A stretch of 64,000 bases of DNA, taken from contig NZ_JACHMN010000002.1 in assembly GCF_014204945.1 (NCBI RefSeq), positions 372,001 through 436,000 on the forward strand, in the 5' to 3' direction. How positions within the stretch are numbered: position 1 is the first letter of the stretch; each line of letters starts with the position of its first letter. The notes under the pieces are model-generated. The model did no database searches. It was given only the letters and a program-made list of their open reading frames with translations, and had not been told where the DNA came from. Both the position numbers and the translations under genes were made by a program. Positions 51,501 through 59,482 of this stretch are shown here, piece by piece. This stretch comes from Allocatelliglobosispora scoriae. GTDB taxonomy: Bacteria > Actinomycetota > Actinomycetes > Mycobacteriales > Micromonosporaceae.

Positions 51501-51740
51501 GGTGTGGCTGCGGGCCGAGGAGAACCGGCGGTGGTCGCGCAGGATGGCGTCGGACTCGGCGTAGCCGGAGCACACCCAGACACCGCCCACCTGGTCGTGG
51601 AAGAGCGGACCGAGCGGAGCGATTGCCGCAAAGTATCGACGCGGATCGACGATGAACTCGGCGCGCTGCAGTCGGTGTATTCCGTGCAGCTGCCGGTCAT
51701 AGTCGACCGTCGATTCCGGGAGCCCGCCCGGAATTCGCAT
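48597..51740 (-). CDS. Fusion of cytochrome P450, NRPS adenylation and peptidyl-carrier domains
   Basis: The protein has 1047 residues from ATG 51740; TTG 51773 would add 11. Residues ~20-410 are a bacterial P450: I-helix region VVLVGGGYQTLTHLV, an ExxR-like DEFMRLDG, and heme loop HLGFGSGRHYCIGAP (Cys ~359). Residues ~440-930 are an adenylation domain with FTSGTTGRPKA, NFDGCVHD, LYGPAEAAVWATW, YRTGDRGRW, RRDRQVKIRGQRVELDEVE and A10 lysine LPRSAAGKAA. Residues ~935-1000 are a carrier domain with DFFTLGGDSLAI, Ser intact. The likely job is to activate an amino acid, load it on its own carrier and hydroxylate it. No condensation or thioesterase domain, MbtH protein or second NRPS gene is nearby. 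Confidence 0.92.
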   Translation of the reverse strand: MRIPGGLPESTVDYDRQLHGIHRLQRAEFIVDPRRYFAAIAPLGPLFHDQVGGVWVCSGYAESDAILRDHRRFSSARSHTAGARSIGAMLADQLLFTDPPRHDDLRGAVRAQFAASRIRERDQAMREMVDSVLRTLPSTGSLDLVDDFAAKLPSMLIASLLGMPGREADLSRWAEAYETLLGSLSTLPDIRDESVIPVLQEAMAEFRGEAERRAGQGRDDLIGSLVDGLGTEAPALDAIAANCVVLVGGGYQTLTHLVTTGLLLLDQHPAQQRLLRADPELVGGAIDEFMRLDGSSQYVARRATVDVELAGQHIRAGQTVLVLLAAANLDPRTFADPERLDIHRTGSRHLGFGSGRHYCIGAPYAERMARWAILGFLDRYPHYRPATGEGAQVWGHHPNTRCRAHARVVIDPPVAAVSDRPTASVEHQVTMQWNDTAAPLGPAALWHDVFAHRARLAPDDIAVDEAGRGYTYADVDRRANALARVLRGRGVQPESIVGVVMDRSVDFVISVLAVAKAGGAFLLSEIDCPAERLRTMVADAGVALLLTDSRGHAALHADLGTPILVVDTSGAAEEPPVTGATAGTTAYVVFTSGTTGRPKAIAVDHEGAVNLHVGHRRVMRAGPGDRVLQFLSPNFDGCVHDLLLSLLGGATLVVAPSVDLIVGPPLLRQLRDRRVTVVTLTPSVWAALPEDPLPDLRLGAAAGERLSAAVVARWLAPGRRFLNLYGPAEAAVWATWHECVVGEEPPIGRPIPNKRIYVLDEQLRAVPVGAEGEICIGGLGIGRYLGRPDLMEERFRPDPYAPDRRLYRTGDRGRWRQDGSVEYLGRRDRQVKIRGQRVELDEVERVLETAPGVSCCLVAERDGRLVALVVPVGVFDEAAVRAHLAARLHGGMVPAAFSIVDELPRSAAGKAAVDDRPIAVPQPDPRHPVLTRRVVEIFAGCLGVTADQIGRDSDFFTLGGDSLAIAGLLAGLEHASGSAFRDVAQLLACPTPAGIATHLLSVAGANGEGFMATERIPTEKWRELPDRIDPPEVESIAAADPIRVSHT

Positions 51741-51773
51741 CGCAAACTCTGTGATAGTCAATCCAGTGTCCAA

Positions 51774-52206
51774 AGTGTCGGCTACGCAGACGCAACGCAG
51801 CGATTAACATGCCAGCAATCTGCGTATCTACACGGATTACTGGCACCCGCAAAGCGCACACATTATCGACGAGTCACAGGGCTGTCAATTCCCGTCATGT
51901 CCGGGAGTCAAGGCTTCATTGAGCTGCCGACTTGTCTCAGGCATCCGTTCACATTCGACGCAGGATCTTCACCCGGGAAGAATCCGGTGAATGGCAGTCC
52001 GTGACATCATTGATGATCGCCGAATGATTGTCCGGACAACAGAATGACGCAGATGAATTGATGACCTCTCAGTAACCGGAGGCCCACGGGCGGCGACGAC
52101 ATTCGGCCCACCGAGGGATAATGCGGCCGCACCGCGCGTCGTGCCACATGGAGTTCTTGTCGAGCCGGGTGGCATGGCAGCCGCCGGTAGTGGGTATGAG
52201 GTTCGG
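51774..52206. other. Intergenic region upstream of the P450-NRPS and kinase genes
   Basis: No gene is seen in ~430 bp between divergent starts. It is less GC-rich than its surroundings and contains a 12-bp perfect palindrome ttgtccggacaa at 52028-52039, a possible regulator site. It presumably holds both promoters. Confidence 0.5.
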
Positions 52207-53505
52207 ATGCTGATACCTGGTGACGTCCTCGACGGCCGCTACCGGCTCGACGAACAGATCGCCGCCGGCGGCATGGGCGCGGTCTGGCGGGCCACCGACA
52301 CCGTGCTCGCTCGCATCGTGGCGGTGAAGGTGCTGCTGTCCAGCCTGCACGGTGACCCCGGATTCGGGCAGCGCTTCCGGGCCGAGGCCCGCACCCTCGC
52401 CTCCCTGCACCATCCCGGCGTGATCGAGATCTACGACTACGGCGAGTCCGACGTCGACGGGCGCGGCCACCGGGCGTACCTGGTGATGCCCTTTCTGGAC
52501 GCCGAGCCGCTCTCCGACCGCATCGCGTCCGGGCCGCTGGACCCCGCGCAGACGATCTCGATCGTCGCGCAGGCCGCGGCGGCGCTGCACGCGGCGCACC
52601 AGGCGGGCGTGGTGCACCGCGACGTGAAGCCGGCCAACCTGCTGATCGAGCCCGACGGCCGCGTCCTGCTGGTGGACTTCGGCATCGCCCGCGCCGCGAC
52701 CGACCTCAGCCTCACCGCGACCGGCCAGGTGGTCGGCACCGCCCTCTACATGGCGCCCGAGCAGATCACCCAGCGCGACGCGACGCCGAGCATCGACATC
52801 TACGCCCTCGGCGCGGTCGCCTACCACTGCCTGGCCGGGCAGCCGCCCTTCGACGGCACGACCGCGCTCGCCATCGCCATGCTGCACCTCGACGGCGCAC
52901 CGCAGCCGCTGCCCTACAGCGTCCCGGCCGGGCTACGCGAGCTCGTCGCCACCGCGATGGCGAAGGACCCCGCGGACCGCTACCGGACAGCCGCCGAGAT
53001 GGCCGACGCCGCGCGGGCGATCAGCACCCGACGGGTCGCGACCACCGCGGCCATGGACGGCCGGCCCATCGCCGCAGCCGCCGCGGTGCAGCCGCACATG
53101 TTGCGGCGGGACACGCCGACGGCGCTGACCGGGCGCCACACCCAGCCGCACCCGTCCTTCATCTCCCGGCACCGGGTGGGATCGAGTCTCGCCGGGATCG
53201 CGCTGGTCCTCGGCGCCGCAGCCGGTGTGATGGCCTTCGCCGACCCTACCGGCCTCGGTCCCGGACCCGGGCCCAGCGGCACCGCCGCCGCCACCACCGC
53301 CGTGCCCACCTCGGTGAGGGCCAGCCGGACCCGGGCGACCGCCACCGCATCGGCGAAGCCGAGCATCAGCCCGACCCGCAGCGCGGCGCCGCCGAGCCAG
53401 GCTCCCACCAGCTCGGCGCCGCAGCCGTCGGAGGATCCGCCGTCGCCGACGGCCGAGGCGGGCGCCACCGGCGAGCCCCAGTCCACTCAGGACGCAACGG
53501 GCTGA
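52207..53505 (+). CDS. Membrane-anchored Ser/Thr protein kinase (PknB-like)
   Basis: The protein has 432 residues. The kinase domain ~8-270 has the glycine loop IAAGGMGAVWRA, lysine in VAVKVLL, catalytic loop VVHRDVKPANLLI, DFGIARAA and the APE region YMAPEQI. A regulatory tail with one membrane helix (~325-347, LAGIALVLGAAAGVMAFA) ends in a short extracellular Ser/Thr/Pro-rich segment without PASTA repeats. It phosphorylates unknown targets; sensing via the extracellular tail is possible. ATG 52207 has GAGG upstream; earlier ATGs add no kinase residues. Confidence 0.93.
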   Translation: MLIPGDVLDGRYRLDEQIAAGGMGAVWRATDTVLARIVAVKVLLSSLHGDPGFGQRFRAEARTLASLHHPGVIEIYDYGESDVDGRGHRAYLVMPFLDAEPLSDRIASGPLDPAQTISIVAQAAAALHAAHQAGVVHRDVKPANLLIEPDGRVLLVDFGIARAATDLSLTATGQVVGTALYMAPEQITQRDATPSIDIYALGAVAYHCLAGQPPFDGTTALAIAMLHLDGAPQPLPYSVPAGLRELVATAMAKDPADRYRTAAEMADAARAISTRRVATTAAMDGRPIAAAAAVQPHMLRRDTPTALTGRHTQPHPSFISRHRVGSSLAGIALVLGAAAGVMAFADPTGLGPGPGPSGTAAATTAVPTSVRASRTRATATASAKPSISPTRSAAPPSQAPTSSAPQPSEDPPSPTAEAGATGEPQSTQDATG

Positions 53506-53677
53506 CGGCCACCGCCGGCGCACATTCTGCCGATCCGGTCCCCGGTACGCGGCCGGTCATCCGATCACGCCATCCGGTCAGCTGCATTCGCCGGTCGCAA
53601 CTGCCTCTTGTCAGCTCTCCACGCGGCTCGTTAGATGGACCGTGATAAACACATCCATGTCTTGGAAGGACCTGCAT

Positions 53678-54496
53678 ATGCGGCGACGGCGGTTGATGAT
53701 GGGCGCCATGGGGCTCACCGGTGCGGTGGTGGCGGGCACCGCGGATCCGGCTGCCGCACACGGTGGCCCGGCCGCGCCGGGGCTGCGGCTGGACCGGCTG
53801 AGGCCGGTCTTCCTGTCCCATGTGAACGACCCCGCGAAGACCCCGATCTTCCCGGGTGACCCGGAGTTCACGCTGGAGACGGTGGCCACGGTGCCCGTCG
53901 ACGGCTTCTACATGCAATACGCCAAGGAGTGCGAGCACACCGGCACCCACTGGGGTTCGCCCAACCACTTCCAGGAGGGCGGTCTCTCCGCCGACGAGCT
54001 GGACCCGGCCGATCTCTTCCTGCCCGCGGTGAAGATCGACGTGCGGGCGAAGGCGGCCCACGACGCGGACTACGCGGCGACCGTGGCCGACCTGCGGGAC
54101 TGGGAGCGCCGCAACGGGCGCATCCCGCAGGGCGCGGCGGTGATCCTGTGGACCGGTTGGGAGCGGCGCTGGGGCACCCCCGCCTACGCCAACCTCGACG
54201 AGGAGGGCCTGATCCACCAGCCCGGCTTCAGCGTCGCGGCGGCGCAGTGGCTGATCGAGTCGGGGCGCCTGGCCAAGCGGGGCGCGCTCGGCACCGACAC
54301 CTTCGGCCCGGACCAGGGCATCGACGAGAACTACACGGTCTCGACTATGCTCTACGACCGGCACCGGATCAGCCTGGAGAACCTCGCCAATCTCGGGCAG
54401 CTCCCGGACGCGGGCGCCTGGGTCCTCGTCGGCGGGACGCGCAACAAGAACGGCTCCGGCTCCCCGGCGACGATCTTCGGCCTGATCCCGAACTGA
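53678..54496 (+). CDS. Secreted cyclase-family (metal-dependent) hydrolase
   Basis: The protein has 272 residues with a Tat-like signal (MRRRRLMMGAMGLTGAVVAG). It is followed by a cyclase domain: PVFLSHVNDPAKTPIFPGDPEF, HTGTHWGSPNHF in place of HxGTHxDxPxH, VILWTGWERRWGTP and GALGTDTFGPDQG. The metal-binding Asp of the motif is Gly here while all three His are kept. Proteins of this family hydrolyse formamides or cyclic substrates; an exported member is less common. ATG 53678 follows GGAAGGA; a GTG at 53642 is less likely. No partner gene is evident. Confidence 0.82.
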   Translation: MRRRRLMMGAMGLTGAVVAGTADPAAAHGGPAAPGLRLDRLRPVFLSHVNDPAKTPIFPGDPEFTLETVATVPVDGFYMQYAKECEHTGTHWGSPNHFQEGGLSADELDPADLFLPAVKIDVRAKAAHDADYAATVADLRDWERRNGRIPQGAAVILWTGWERRWGTPAYANLDEEGLIHQPGFSVAAAQWLIESGRLAKRGALGTDTFGPDQGIDENYTVSTMLYDRHRISLENLANLGQLPDAGAWVLVGGTRNKNGSGSPATIFGLIPN

Positions 54497-54506
54497 TCCG
54501 GGCGCG

Positions 54507-56843
54507 CTACGGGCGGTCCGGGCCGAGGGTCAGTGACTCCAGGGGCTGGGACCGCCCGTAGAGGTAGCCCTGGGCGAGGTTGCAGCCCCACCTCGTCAGC
54601 GTGCAGACCTGGTCGGCCGTCTCGATGCCCTCCGCGATCACCGAGATGCCCATGGCCTGCGCGATGGTGACGACCGACCGCCCCAGCGCCTCGCTGCGCG
54701 AGCTGCCGTGCCCGTGGCCGTCGGAGGCGGTGAGCTCACGGTCCAGCTTGACGATGTCGATCGCGAGCGCGTGCAGGTGGGCGAGGGTGTTGTAGCCGGT
54801 GCCGAAGTCGTCCAGCGCCAACCGCACCCCGAGGTCGCGCAGCCGGTAGGTCGAGTCCGCGGCGGCTTCGAGGTCGCTGATCTGGCTGGTCTCGGTGATC
54901 TCCAGGACGAGGCGGTGCCCGGGCAGCCCGTGGGTGTCGAGCGCCTGGCGGACGGAGGACTCCAGCCGGGGCCCGCCGAGCCGGCTCGCGGAGACGTTGA
55001 CGTGCACCGCGAGCTCGTCCGGCTGCCCGGAGGAGATCTTGGCCAGGTCGCGGCACGCGCGGTCCAGGACGAGGTCGTCGAGCTCCGCGACGAGGCCGGA
55101 GCGCTCGGCCGCGATGACGAAGACCTGGGGCGACACGGAGCCCAGCACCGGGCTGAACCATCGGGCCAGCGCCTCCAGCGCCACCACCGCGCCGTCGCTC
55201 GTCCGCACGATGGGCTGGTAGTGCACATCGATCGTGCCCGCGTAGGGGTCGCCGTGCAGGGCCGCGGCGAGCAGCGTCGACAGGTCGGGGTGGGCGAGCC
55301 CGGTCAGCTCCTCGCGGTAGACGACGAGGACGCCCTTGCCCGCCTGTTTGCCGTTGTACATGGCGACGTCGACCCGGCGCAGCAGCGCGTCGGCGGTGAG
55401 GTCGGGTTCGGAGGCGCCGGTGACGACGGCGCCGATGCTCGCGCCCACGGTCACCTGGTGGCCGGCGATCCGGAACGGGCGGCGCAGCGCGGCGAGCATC
55501 ATCTCCCCGACCTGCTCGGGGTCGTCGCTGTCGTGCAGCAGGACCGCGAACTCGTCACCGCCGTAGCGCGCCACGGTGTCGTCGCCGCCGACGCAGGCCC
55601 GCAGCCGGTCCCCGACCCCCTGCAGCACCACGTCGCCGGCGGCGTGCCCGAGGCTGTCGTTGATGCGCTTGAAGTCGTCGAGGTCGACGAAGAGCAGCCC
55701 GACCCGCTGCTGATCGCGGCGGTGCCGGCTGACGGCCGCGGCGAGGCGCTCCTGGAAGAGCGAGCGGTTGGCGAGCCCGGTCAGCGGGTCGTGGAAGGCC
55801 TGGTAGTGCAGGCCGGCCTGGCTGTCGTGGACCCGGGTCAGCAGGATCCGGTTCTCCAGCAGCGTGATGAGCTGCCGTGCCAGGACCAGCACGATCAGCA
55901 TGAGCCCGACGTACCTCTCCACGTCGTCGAGGGTCTGGCCGCGGATCATCTGGGTGAAGACCAGCGCCACGGCGGCGCCGAGCGGGGCGTAGGGCAGCAG
56001 CAGGTGTCCGAGGTCCCCGGTCGGGGAGGCCGGGCGGGCACCGGCGACCGCAGCGCGTCCGCCCCGGTCGGCGGCGGCCACCGCGACGAGGGCGGGACCG
56101 GCGATGAAGCCGATGTCGTAGATGGGCGGCATCTCGGTGGCGCCCCGGCTGACCAGGAAGGCGAAGATGCCGTCCGAGGCGGAGAGCGCGACGAGCCCCA
56201 GGCACAGCACCCACAGGGTGGCCCGCTGCTCGGGGGTGCTGCGGCGGAAGACCATCAGCAGCACCACCATCGTCACCAGGACGAGGTCGGAGACCGGGTA
56301 GGCGATCGCGACCGCGAACTCGGCCGGCGTCGGCGCACCGAACTCCACGATGGACCGCAGCACGATCGTCCACGCGAGCAGGAAGAGCGAGCCGACCACG
56401 ACGAGCCCGTCCATCACCAGCACGCTGCGCGCCAGGTGCCGCTCGGACCGGCGCCCGCCGGACTGGGCGGTCAGCGACTGCGCGGGGTAGACGAGCACCG
56501 CGACCAGGGCGAACAGCGGCAGCGTGAGGTAGCCGACGTCGGCCCAGGACGGCGAGGGCAGGCCGACGCCGCCGAAGGTCTGGTACCACGTCCAGATGGC
56601 CTGGCCCACGGTCCATCCCGCGAAGCCGACGGCGAGCAGCCACCGCCACACCCGCTGGCGCGCGCGTTCCAGCCGCCCGTGGTGCCAGCAGCTCACCATC
56701 GCGGCGACACCGGCTGCGAGCTGCGCGCCGTCGTCGATGACGACGGCGAGGACCGGGTTGTCCCGGCCGAGAGCATGGGCGATGACGCCGACTGCGATCG
56801 CCGCCACGATCACCGTCGTTGCTCTGCTTCTCATCGCACCCAT
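54507..56843 (-). CDS. Membrane GGDEF-EAL cyclic-di-GMP enzyme
   Basis: The protein has 778 residues. About nine membrane helices fill ~10-335. A GGDEF domain follows (~345-500) with HDPLTGLANRSLFQERL and the intact active motif RYGGDEFAVLL (~425). An EAL domain (~535-770) has ALEALARW, HVNVSASRL, VLEITETSQISD, LDDFGTGYNTL and VIAEGIET. Both catalytic motifs are canonical, so synthesis and hydrolysis of c-di-GMP are both possible. It is the common actinobacterial design (compare CdgB/RmdA-type proteins). ATG 56843 or 56834 may be the start. It converges on the secreted cyclase gene. Confidence 0.95.
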   Translation of the reverse strand: MGAMRSRATTVIVAAIAVGVIAHALGRDNPVLAVVIDDGAQLAAGVAAMVSCWHHGRLERARQRVWRWLLAVGFAGWTVGQAIWTWYQTFGGVGLPSPSWADVGYLTLPLFALVAVLVYPAQSLTAQSGGRRSERHLARSVLVMDGLVVVGSLFLLAWTIVLRSIVEFGAPTPAEFAVAIAYPVSDLVLVTMVVLLMVFRRSTPEQRATLWVLCLGLVALSASDGIFAFLVSRGATEMPPIYDIGFIAGPALVAVAAADRGGRAAVAGARPASPTGDLGHLLLPYAPLGAAVALVFTQMIRGQTLDDVERYVGLMLIVLVLARQLITLLENRILLTRVHDSQAGLHYQAFHDPLTGLANRSLFQERLAAAVSRHRRDQQRVGLLFVDLDDFKRINDSLGHAAGDVVLQGVGDRLRACVGGDDTVARYGGDEFAVLLHDSDDPEQVGEMMLAALRRPFRIAGHQVTVGASIGAVVTGASEPDLTADALLRRVDVAMYNGKQAGKGVLVVYREELTGLAHPDLSTLLAAALHGDPYAGTIDVHYQPIVRTSDGAVVALEALARWFSPVLGSVSPQVFVIAAERSGLVAELDDLVLDRACRDLAKISSGQPDELAVHVNVSASRLGGPRLESSVRQALDTHGLPGHRLVLEITETSQISDLEAAADSTYRLRDLGVRLALDDFGTGYNTLAHLHALAIDIVKLDRELTASDGHGHGSSRSEALGRSVVTIAQAMGISVIAEGIETADQVCTLTRWGCNLAQGYLYGRSQPLESLTLGPDRP

Positions 56844-57068
56844 CGGCCTTCACAGGTATGCTCATACTTCAATGACCCCGCGATCGCCGCACTCTACCGC
56901 AATTTTTGCGATTGCGGCATCAGGTCCGAGAGCCTCCTATATCAGGCCATTTGGCGAGGTGAACCCGCCTTCCCCTTGCCGCAGCGGGCTTTTCTAATCG
57001 ATACTTAGCGATATCTGGATTGGCTGGTGCGTGGCCGACCGGCGGCGCCCCGACGCTAAGGAGTCCGC

Positions 57069-58160
57069 GTGTATCCACCCACCGCACGCCGCGCCGCGCT
57101 GCCGCTGCTCGCCCTCGCAGCATCATTCGCCGTCGCCCTGCCCGCCCCCGCGCAGGCCGGCGTCCCCACCGGCGCGGAGTCGGTCGCCTCGATCACCGAC
57201 GGCCTCGCCCGCCGCCTCGCCGGGACCCTGGCCACCCCCGCGGCCCGGTCGCGGGTCACCGCCGCGGTCGCCGCCGCCCCCGTCGACCTGGCGAACCTCT
57301 CCCTCGGTACGCAGTTCGCCACCGCCCGCACCGCCGCCAACCACGCGGTCCAGACCGCCAAGGGGCTGCCGACGACCGCCGACTCCCTGCTGCGGGTGCG
57401 CCTGGCCCACCCCGACATGCTGCCCGCCCTCGCCAAGGGCGTCACCCCGCTCGTCGCCGCCGCTCCGACCGACGACACCGACGGCGCCCTCAGCGCCTAT
57501 GAGCCCTCGGGGGCGGAGGTCAAGCTCGACACCACCGTGGTCCCGCAGCGGCCGGTCCTGCTCGTCGAGGTCGACGTGGCCAAGGCGCTGCCGCTCGGCG
57601 CCCGCGTCGTCGAGCAGACCCTCGCCGCCCGCGGTGTCGGCACCGCGCAGACCCGGTCCGGCCTCAACGCCGGCTACTGGGCCACGAAGATCAACGCGGT
57701 CCGGCTCAGCGACGACGAGGAGCCCTGGATCAAGGGCGACGCCGAGATCTACAGCATCGTCAGCGGCTTCGGGCTCGACGGCCACCCCAAGGTCGACATC
57801 GTCCAGCAGCCCTACCTCAACAACGACGGCACGACCTACTACCCCAACCAGCTCCTCGTGCACTTCTCGGCCTACAAGTACAACCTCGCCGACGTGGTGA
57901 TGATGGAGGACGACGGCGACACCAACTACCTGCAGCTCGCCCAGGCCATCGCCGCCATCCTGCTCACCATCACCGACCAGGGGGCCTACATCCCGCTGGT
58001 CAACGCCATCCTCAACGCCATCCCGACGTCGTGGTGGACCGACGACCCGGACTACACCGAGTCCTGGTACACGCTGGCCACCTGGAGCAGCGGCCGCCTC
58101 AACGGCGCCTCCGGCAACGGCTGGATGGACGTCTCGCCGTACTGGGTCGCCCCGCTCTGA
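57069..58160 (+). CDS. Secreted protein of unknown function
   Basis: The protein has 363 residues with a signal peptide (LPLLALAASFAVALPAPAQA). The mature part is mixed helical then beta, with conserved-looking segments LNAGYWATKINAVRLSDDEEPW, KGDAEIYSIVSGFGLDG, MMEDDGDTNYLQLAQAI and ESWYTLATWSSG. It reminds me of DUF3103-like proteins, from memory only. GTG 57069 is preceded by AAGGAG at 5-6 nt. It stands alone, divergent from the GGDEF-EAL gene, and ends at the inverted A4/A5 palindrome, which can terminate it. Confidence 0.78.
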   Translation: MYPPTARRAALPLLALAASFAVALPAPAQAGVPTGAESVASITDGLARRLAGTLATPAARSRVTAAVAAAPVDLANLSLGTQFATARTAANHAVQTAKGLPTTADSLLRVRLAHPDMLPALAKGVTPLVAAAPTDDTDGALSAYEPSGAEVKLDTTVVPQRPVLLVEVDVAKALPLGARVVEQTLAARGVGTAQTRSGLNAGYWATKINAVRLSDDEEPWIKGDAEIYSIVSGFGLDGHPKVDIVQQPYLNNDGTTYYPNQLLVHFSAYKYNLADVVMMEDDGDTNYLQLAQAIAAILLTITDQGAYIPLVNAILNAIPTSWWTDDPDYTESWYTLATWSSGRLNGASGNGWMDVSPYWVAPL

Positions 58161-58164
58161 CCAC

Positions 58165-58235
58165 AAGATCGCCGCAACTCTTGAAGAGTTGGTCCTAAGG
58201 TTTAGGACCAACTCTTCAAGAGTTGCGGCGATCTT
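58165..58235. repeat. Palindrome family A, copies A4 and A5 in inverted orientation
   Basis: 58165-58197 and 58203-58235 are exact 33-nt reverse complements separated by aggtt. Each arm is itself a family A copy with core aactcttgaagagtt (or the cttcaag version on the other side). It starts 5 nt after a stop codon. Confidence 0.92.
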
Positions 58236-58268
58236 TCCTGCGGTCGTCGATCGGCGATGATGGTGGGC

Positions 58269-59441
58269 ATGTTCCTGACGCACCTCGAGTGCCCGCGCTG
58301 CGGCGCCCAGCACGACAGCGACCGGCTGCAGAACCTCTGCCGCTGCGGATCGCCGCTGCTCGCCCGCTACGACCTCGCCGCCGCCGGCAAGGCCGTCGAC
58401 CCCGCCGCGATCGCCGGGCGCGCCCCGGACCTGTGGCGTTACCGCGAGCTGCTCCCCGTCGGCGACAGCGCCCGCATCGCCACCTTCGGCGAGGACTTCA
58501 CACCGATGTGGCGCGCGGACCGCTACGCCGCGCTGGCCGGCGTCGGCACGCTGCTCGTCAAGGACGAGGGCCTGATGCCGACCGGCTCCTTCAAGGCCCG
58601 GGGAGCCGCGGTCGGGGTCTCCCGCGCCGCCGAGCTCGGCGCCCGCCACGTCGCGATGCCCACCAACGGCAACGCCGGGGCCGCCTGGGCCACCTACGCC
58701 GCGCGGGCCGGGCTGCGGGCCACGATCGCGATGCCGTTCGACGCCCCGCTGATCACGCGGCAGGAGTGCGTCGCCGCCGGTGCCGAGCTGCACCTCGTCG
58801 AGGGGGTGATCAGCGACGCCGGACGGCTCATCGCGGGGATCATCGCCGCCGCCGACGGCGCGATCTTCGACGCCTCCACCCTCAAGGAGCCTTACCGGCT
58901 GGAGGGGAAGAAGACGATGGGCTTCGAGATCGTCGAGCAGCTCGGCTGGCGGGTGCCCGACGTGATCCTCTACCCGACCGGGGGCGGGGTCGGGCTGATC
59001 GGCATCCACAAGGCCCTGCTCGAACTGCGGGAGCTGGGCTGGATCGGCGACAAGCTGCCGCGGCTGGTCGCCGTACAGTCGACTGGTTGTGCGCCCGTCG
59101 TCGACGCCTTCGCCCGCGGCGAGCGGCGAGCACAGCCGTGGCCGGACGCGCGGACCGTGGCATACGGCATCACCGTGCCCGCCCCGCTCGGCGACGAGCT
59201 GATCCTGGCGGCGCTCGCCGCGACCGGCGGCACCGCGATCGCCGTCGACGACGCCGACCTGCTCGCCGACCTGGCGGAGTTCGGGCGGCTGGAGGGGCTG
59301 CTGCTGTGCCCGGAGGGCGCCGCGTGCCTCACCGCCGTCCGTCAGTTACGTGCCGCAGGATGGATCGCGGCCGACGACGAGGTCGTGCTGCTCAACACCG
59401 GCGCCGGGGTGAAATACCCGGGCACCGTGCCGGGCGTGTGA
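58269..59441 (+). CDS. thrC: Threonine synthase (PLP-dependent, fold type II)
   Basis: The protein has 390 residues. A zinc-ribbon-like N-terminus (LECPRCGAQHDSDRLQNLCRCG) precedes the PLP fold with DEGLMPTGSFKARG (Lys ~109), MPTNGNAGAAWATYA, YPTGGGVGLIG and ending LLNTGAGVKYPG. This fits threonine synthase, converting O-phosphohomoserine to threonine. Related PLP lyases with the same ribbon exist, so an alternative substrate is possible. ATG 58269 gives the natural start; ATG 58257 adds four residues. It is not in a thr operon here and lies after palindrome A4/A5. Confidence 0.85.
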   Translation: MFLTHLECPRCGAQHDSDRLQNLCRCGSPLLARYDLAAAGKAVDPAAIAGRAPDLWRYRELLPVGDSARIATFGEDFTPMWRADRYAALAGVGTLLVKDEGLMPTGSFKARGAAVGVSRAAELGARHVAMPTNGNAGAAWATYAARAGLRATIAMPFDAPLITRQECVAAGAELHLVEGVISDAGRLIAGIIAAADGAIFDASTLKEPYRLEGKKTMGFEIVEQLGWRVPDVILYPTGGGVGLIGIHKALLELRELGWIGDKLPRLVAVQSTGCAPVVDAFARGERRAQPWPDARTVAYGITVPAPLGDELILAALAATGGTAIAVDDADLLADLAEFGRLEGLLLCPEGAACLTAVRQLRAAGWIAADDEVVLLNTGAGVKYPGTVPGV

Positions 59442-59482
59442 CCGTCCTGCCAGACGTCACGTCCGAGGCAGGAGCGATCAGC

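Noticed and set aside
54708-57008. Plus-strand open frame of 766 codons
   Set aside because: Antisense to the GGDEF-EAL gene, which has intact catalytic motifs; the frame has no domain and extreme Gly/Arg/Glu bias.
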